Below are positions 41,579 to 44,792 of a stretch of DNA of 44,792 nt, one piece after another (position 1 is the first letter of the stretch; every line of letters begins with the position of its first letter). Source of the stretch: Frankia sp. AiPs1 (lineage in GTDB: Bacteria > Actinomycetota > Actinomycetes > Frankiales > Frankiaceae). Under the pieces are notes generated by a model. The model made no database searches. It saw only the letters and a list, made by a program, of their open reading frames with translations, and was not told the origin of the DNA. The translations under genes were made by a program, and so were the position numbers. The stretch is from positions 1 through 44,792 of the forward strand of contig NZ_JAMQQF010000008.1 in assembly GCF_023716945.1 (NCBI RefSeq). The letters run 5' to 3'.

Positions 41579-42469
41579 TCAGGCGTGGGGGACGGTGCCG
41601 CAGGAGGCCAGGGTGGCGCCGCGGTAGCCGGTGAGGAAGGACTCCTTGCGCTGCTGGGCGGAGCCGTGGGTCCAGGTTTCCGGGTTCACCTGGCCGGCCT
41701 GGGCCTGGATGCGGTCGTCGCCGACGGCCTGGGCGGCGCCGAGGGCCTCGTCGAGGTCGGCCTCGCCGATGGTCACGTTGCCCGCGTTGTTCGCCAGCGT
41801 GCTCCACACCCCGGCGTAGCAGTCGGCCTGGAGTTCGAGCTGGACGCTGAGCGGGTTCTCCCGGGACGGGTCGGCCTGCTGGGCCTGGCGGACGCGGGCC
41901 TCGGTGCCGGTGAGCGTCTGAAGGTGGTGGCCGACCTCGTGCGCGACGATGTACGCCTGCGCGTAGCGGCCCTGGGCGCCGTAGTTGCGCTGGAGCTGGT
42001 CGAGGAAGCCCAGGTCGATGTACACCTTGCGGTCCGGCGGGCAGTAGAACGGCCCGACCTGCGACGACGCCGTGCCGCAGCCGGTGCGCACCGACTTGGA
42101 GAAGTAGACCAGCCGCGGCTTGGTGTAGGTCTGGCCGGCGCGGGCGAACTGGGCGCCCCACACCTCGTTGATCTCGTTGAACGCCTTGAGGACGAAGCAG
42201 TCGTCGTACTGGTCGATCGCCCCGGCGGTGTTGCACCGCCGGGCCACGTCACCGGACGTGCCGCCGCCGGACGTGCCGCTGCCGGGCTGCGACAGCGGCG
42301 ACCCGGCCGAGTCCGACCCGCCGCCGCCGAGGACCGCGACGAGCAGGTAGATGACGACGCCGAGGATGCCGGCCCCGCCGCCGCCGACCGCGAGCCCCCG
42401 GCCGAGCCCCCCGCCTCCGCGCTGGTCCTCCAGCTCCGAGGCATCCACAGACTCGTCGTCGAACTGCAT
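41579..42469 (-). CDS. Neutral zinc metallopeptidase, YpfJ/PF04228 family, membrane-anchored
   Basis: 296 residues. A Gly-rich N-terminus leads into one transmembrane segment (about residues 33-48, AGILGVVIYLLVAVL), then a Ser/Gly linker and an extracytoplasmic protease domain. Zinc site: HEVGHH (His177-Glu178-xx-His181), with the third ligand probably in ELQADCYAGVW. Other family blocks: VWGAQFARAGQTYTKPRLVYF, GPFYCPPDRKVYIDL and NPETWTHGSAQQR. Substrates of this widespread family are unknown. It stands alone on its strand. Confidence 0.88.
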   Translation of the reverse strand: MQFDDESVDASELEDQRGGGGLGRGLAVGGGGAGILGVVIYLLVAVLGGGGSDSAGSPLSQPGSGTSGGGTSGDVARRCNTAGAIDQYDDCFVLKAFNEINEVWGAQFARAGQTYTKPRLVYFSKSVRTGCGTASSQVGPFYCPPDRKVYIDLGFLDQLQRNYGAQGRYAQAYIVAHEVGHHLQTLTGTEARVRQAQQADPSRENPLSVQLELQADCYAGVWSTLANNAGNVTIGEADLDEALGAAQAVGDDRIQAQAGQVNPETWTHGSAQQRKESFLTGYRGATLASCGTVPHA

Positions 42470-42677
42470 GTCCCGCCCTTCGCCTGTCCCGGTCTCGGAC
42501 CTGTCCGGTTCGCCGGGTTCCGCAAGGCAGTATGTCCGCGCCGATCAGCCGTTGAACATCGACCCGCGGCCGCCACCGCCACGCACAGCCAAAACGGTGC
42601 GTTCTGCACGGTCAGCGCCGCCACGGTGGGCGCGCGGCGGCGGGCGGCGGCGGGCGGCGGGCGGCGGGTCTGGGCCG

Positions 42678-43109
42678 TCAGCGGGAGGGCTGATCGGGGG
42701 CGTCGAGCTGGTGGGCCAGCAGGGTCTGGTCGAAGTAGAGGCGGTTCTCGGTGATCAGGCCGTGCTGGACTCGGTAGACCTCGACGACCCGCAGTGTGAC
42801 GCGCCGCCCGGTCGGGGGGTGCTCGGTGCCGTCGGCGTCGCGCAGGACCCCGGTGTGCGTGGCGGTGAGGGTGTACTCCTCGACGACGAGCTCGCCCTGT
42901 TCGGCGAGGATGTGCGTGTCGACGTCCGCGTCGCCGAACGCGGCGAGGAACGCGGCGCTGTACCCGGCGGCGGCGTCGCGCCCGCAGATGCGCACCCCGC
43001 CGGGGGCCTCGACCACGAGGTCGTCGTCGAGCAGCGCGTGAACCGCGGCCTCGTCACCGGCGTCGAAGGCGTCCAGCGCCCGCTTGACCGTGTCCAGTGC
43101 CTCCCCCAT
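42678..43109 (-). CDS. SnoaL-like / NTF2-fold protein
   Basis: 143 residues from the ATG at 43109, preceded by GGGAGGG. The NTF2-like pattern is clear: VKRALDAFDAGDEAAVHALLDDDLVVEAPGG at the N-terminus, then GRDAAAGYSAAFLAAF, VVEEYTLTATHTGVL and TLRVVEVYRVQHGLITENRLYFDQ at the end. Such proteins are small cyclases, isomerases or ligand binders; no catalytic residue can be assigned. Many have only loose functional prediction. Confidence 0.8.
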   Translation of the reverse strand: MGEALDTVKRALDAFDAGDEAAVHALLDDDLVVEAPGGVRICGRDAAAGYSAAFLAAFGDADVDTHILAEQGELVVEEYTLTATHTGVLRDADGTEHPPTGRRVTLRVVEVYRVQHGLITENRLYFDQTLLAHQLDAPDQPSR

Positions 43110-43255
43110 CGGGGCCCTCCCGCTGCGTCGCCGCGACCTCACCGAGAGAAAATCATCCCATCGGACGTGACCAGGCGACGACGGATTCACCCGATCCCAC
43201 GGCCGACGGGCGGCACCGCCTGGCACCAGCCGGGCGGGCGGCGGGCCGGCGGCGG

Positions 43256-43900
43256 TCAGACGCCGGTGGTCGAGCCGGGACGAATGATCATCAGCACGGT
43301 GACGGTGGCCCAGAGCAGGTTGAAGATGCCGGCGGTCATCGCGAGGCGCTTGGTGCGGGCGAGCGCGAAGCCGTTGCCGGTCGCCGCGCCGCTGTCCAGG
43401 GCCGCCGCCACGCGGGAGGCCGGCAGGCTGGTGGTCGGCTGGTCGGCGGTCGGCAGGTCCATCGCCGAGACGGCCCCGGCGGGCGCGCCCCCGGGCGAGG
43501 CCTCGGCCTTACCGGCCCCTGTCCCGGCACCGGCACCGGCGACGCGGGCGGCCGCGGCGGCGGTGATCTCGTCGATGAGGTTGCGCTGCGCGGGCAGGAT
43601 CGCGAACGCGAGCACGAGTGCGGCGAGGCCGGTCAGCGCGATCGCGACCATGAGCCAGGTCTGGCCGAGCACGTCGAGGCTCTGCGCGGTGAAGAACCCG
43701 AACACGACCACGAGCAGGCCGAGCGCCGAGTAGATCCCGCAGATCCGGTACAGCACCCGCGCGATCCCGGCGGAGTGCTCGTCGCCCGGGCGGGCCAGTG
43801 CCGCGCGGGCGGCCGACGGGAACATGCTCGCCGCCACCGTGACCGGTCCGATCGCGACGATCGCGGCAAGAACGTGCACGCTGAGCAGGAACTTGGTCAC
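43256..43900 (-). CDS. DUF2269-like integral membrane protein
   Basis: 214 residues from a GTG at 43900 that begins directly at the first membrane helix (TKFLLSVHVLAAIVAIGPVTVAASM); the frame opens further upstream, but that part is Arg/Ala-rich and non-conserved. Four helices are visible: the first, one at GIYSALGLLVVVFGFF, one at LMVAIALTGLAALVLAFAIL and one at LAMTAGIFNLLWATVTVLMII, with a long Ala/Gly/Pro loop between the third and fourth. It resembles DUF2269-type four-helix proteins of unknown function. Confidence 0.65.
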   Translation of the reverse strand: MTKFLLSVHVLAAIVAIGPVTVAASMFPSAARAALARPGDEHSAGIARVLYRICGIYSALGLLVVVFGFFTAQSLDVLGQTWLMVAIALTGLAALVLAFAILPAQRNLIDEITAAAAARVAGAGAGTGAGKAEASPGGAPAGAVSAMDLPTADQPTTSLPASRVAAALDSGAATGNGFALARTKRLAMTAGIFNLLWATVTVLMIIRPGSTTGV

Positions 43901-44514
43901 GGTTTTGCCCCGCGGGGCGCCTCGGGCGCCGGCCGCGGCGGCCAGAAGCACAGCAAGCAGTTCACGCAACACACCTCGCCGGAACGGGCACCGCCCGGCC
44001 GCGAAGCCCCGGAGATCACCAAGCCGCGGTGATCGCCGAGCCGCGGACATCACGGAGCCGGGAGAAGGGTCTGACGGTTCGACGTCGACGCTACGACCGC
44101 CGGGACGCCGGCACGCTGACAGGATTGCCAGGTATCGCCGTCTTCTCGCCAACCCCCGCCAGCGCCGCGGGCCCCGGGCTCCGCCCATCCGTGCCCGCCA
44201 GGCCTTGGACCAGCGAAAACAGTTCAAATACCGCTAAAACGCCCGGACGGCGACGGAAATGAACCGCGCGCCACCATCGGGCTCGCCTGGACCCCCGACC
44301 TCGCGCGCTTCTCTATTTCCGATCAAGGGGGGTGGCGCGGGAGGCACCGGGTTCGCTGGTCGGCTGGTCGGCTCGTCGGCTGGCGCCTGACGACCAGACC
44401 GGGAGGTGGCACCGGGACGGCCGGACGGGGGACGGCCCGTCGAGTCGCCGCGGGCTCCGTCGGGGGGCCGGAAGCGGGCGAACGGGTGCCACGGGCCGGG
44501 TTAGGTTGGCCGGT
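43901..44514. other. Intergenic stretch ~600 bp, no gene assigned
   Basis: Between divergent genes. Contains short repeats (GTCGGCTGGTCGGCTCGTCGG near 44356-44380; AGCCGCGG copies near 44023 and 44040). No coding frame is convincing. Promoters of both flanking genes are expected here. Confidence 0.35.
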
Positions 44515-44792
44515 ATGCACGTGGTGGCCGTCCTCGCGATGGACGACGTCGTCCCGTCCGACCTCGCGACACCGCTGGACATCTTCGGTCGCACCCGCCT
44601 GACGGACGGCCGCCCGGCCTACGAGGTGCGGCTCTGCGCCGCCGGCCCGGAGGTGACGGCGGGCGCCTTCGCCCTGCGTGCTCCCTGGCGGCTCGACGCG
44701 CTGACCGCGGCGGACACCGTCATCGTGCCGGGGTGCGACAACCCCGCTACGGAGCCGGACGCCGCGGTGCTCGACGCGCTGCGGGCCGCCGC
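44515..44792 (+). CDS. GlxA-family transcriptional regulator, N-terminal part (3' end outside window)
   Basis: ATG at 44515; 92 residues are visible. HVVAVLAMDDVVPSDLATPLDIFGR is the opening of the DJ-1/PfpI-like (GATase1-like) domain of GlxA-type AraC regulators, followed by YEVRLCAAGPEVTAGAFALRA and ADTVIVPGCDNPA. In full-length members a C-terminal AraC HTH follows, which would lie beyond the window. A free-standing DJ-1/PfpI protein is the alternative. Confidence 0.75.
   Translation, partial: MHVVAVLAMDDVVPSDLATPLDIFGRTRLTDGRPAYEVRLCAAGPEVTAGAFALRAPWRLDALTAADTVIVPGCDNPATEPDAAVLDALRAA

Overview
The window is high-GC DNA with strong GC preference at third codon positions, frequent GTG/TTG starts, many one-component regulators, and a DUF574-type methyltransferase, MmyB-type regulators and TIR/WD40 remnants. 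This fits a filamentous actinomycete; Frankia is my best guess, but that is inference from gene content only.

Layout. (1) 1-1.2 kb: the 3' end of a polymorphic toxin with a bacterial EndoU-type RNase domain and an overlapping candidate immunity gene. (2) 1.7-3.4 kb: an S15/CocE-type hydrolase, followed by a poly-G/poly-C tract at 3440-3653 that looks like a sequencing or assembly artefact. (3) 3.7-16.3 kb: a compact small-molecule gene cluster. It holds an isochorismatase-fold hydrolase lacking its Cys, a 638-aa FAD/NAD(P) oxidoreductase, a cupin, a LysR regulator, LeuC/LeuD-type dehydratase subunits, a clavaminate-synthase-like Fe(II)/2-oxoglutarate oxygenase, a class I aminotransferase, a small ORF, and an exporter-GAPDH pair under an ArsR-type regulator. 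The product is unknown; an amino-acid-like antimetabolite with a duplicated GAPDH as self-protection is my inference. (4) 16.4-20.6 kb: an atypical LuxR-type regulator, a gene-poor stretch and a large XPB/Ssl2-like helicase-associated protein.

(5) 20.6-28.3 kb: the CRISPR region. Two arrays (17 and 8 repeats) share the same 30-bp repeat and a homologous 102-bp leader on their right, so both should be transcribed leftwards. No effector or adaptation genes are visible. Further right stand a small HTH protein, an FHA-like/HTH protein, a stand-alone Cas6 and a TIR-domain gene. The most striking observation in the window lies between cas6 and the TIR gene: a 22-bp copy of the leader end and a 30-bp degenerate CRISPR repeat occur with native spacing. 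The TIR start codon follows the repeat directly, exactly where spacer 1 would begin, and its Shine-Dalgarno lies inside the repeat hairpin. This suggests that TIR expression is coupled to Cas6 or crRNA processing.

(6) 28.3-36.4 kb: ordinary accessory metabolism and regulation, including a DUF574 methyltransferase, LysR, siderophore-interacting protein, O-methyltransferase, a second drug exporter, an SDR and two MmyB-type regulators whose promoters share an operator-like motif. (7) 36.4-41.4 kb: a decayed zone with response-regulator, transposase, atpB, TniQ and GAF fragments around an intact TetR-SDR pair. (8) 41.6-44.8 kb: a zinc metallopeptidase, a SnoaL-like protein, a DUF2269-like membrane protein and the start of a GlxA-type regulator.
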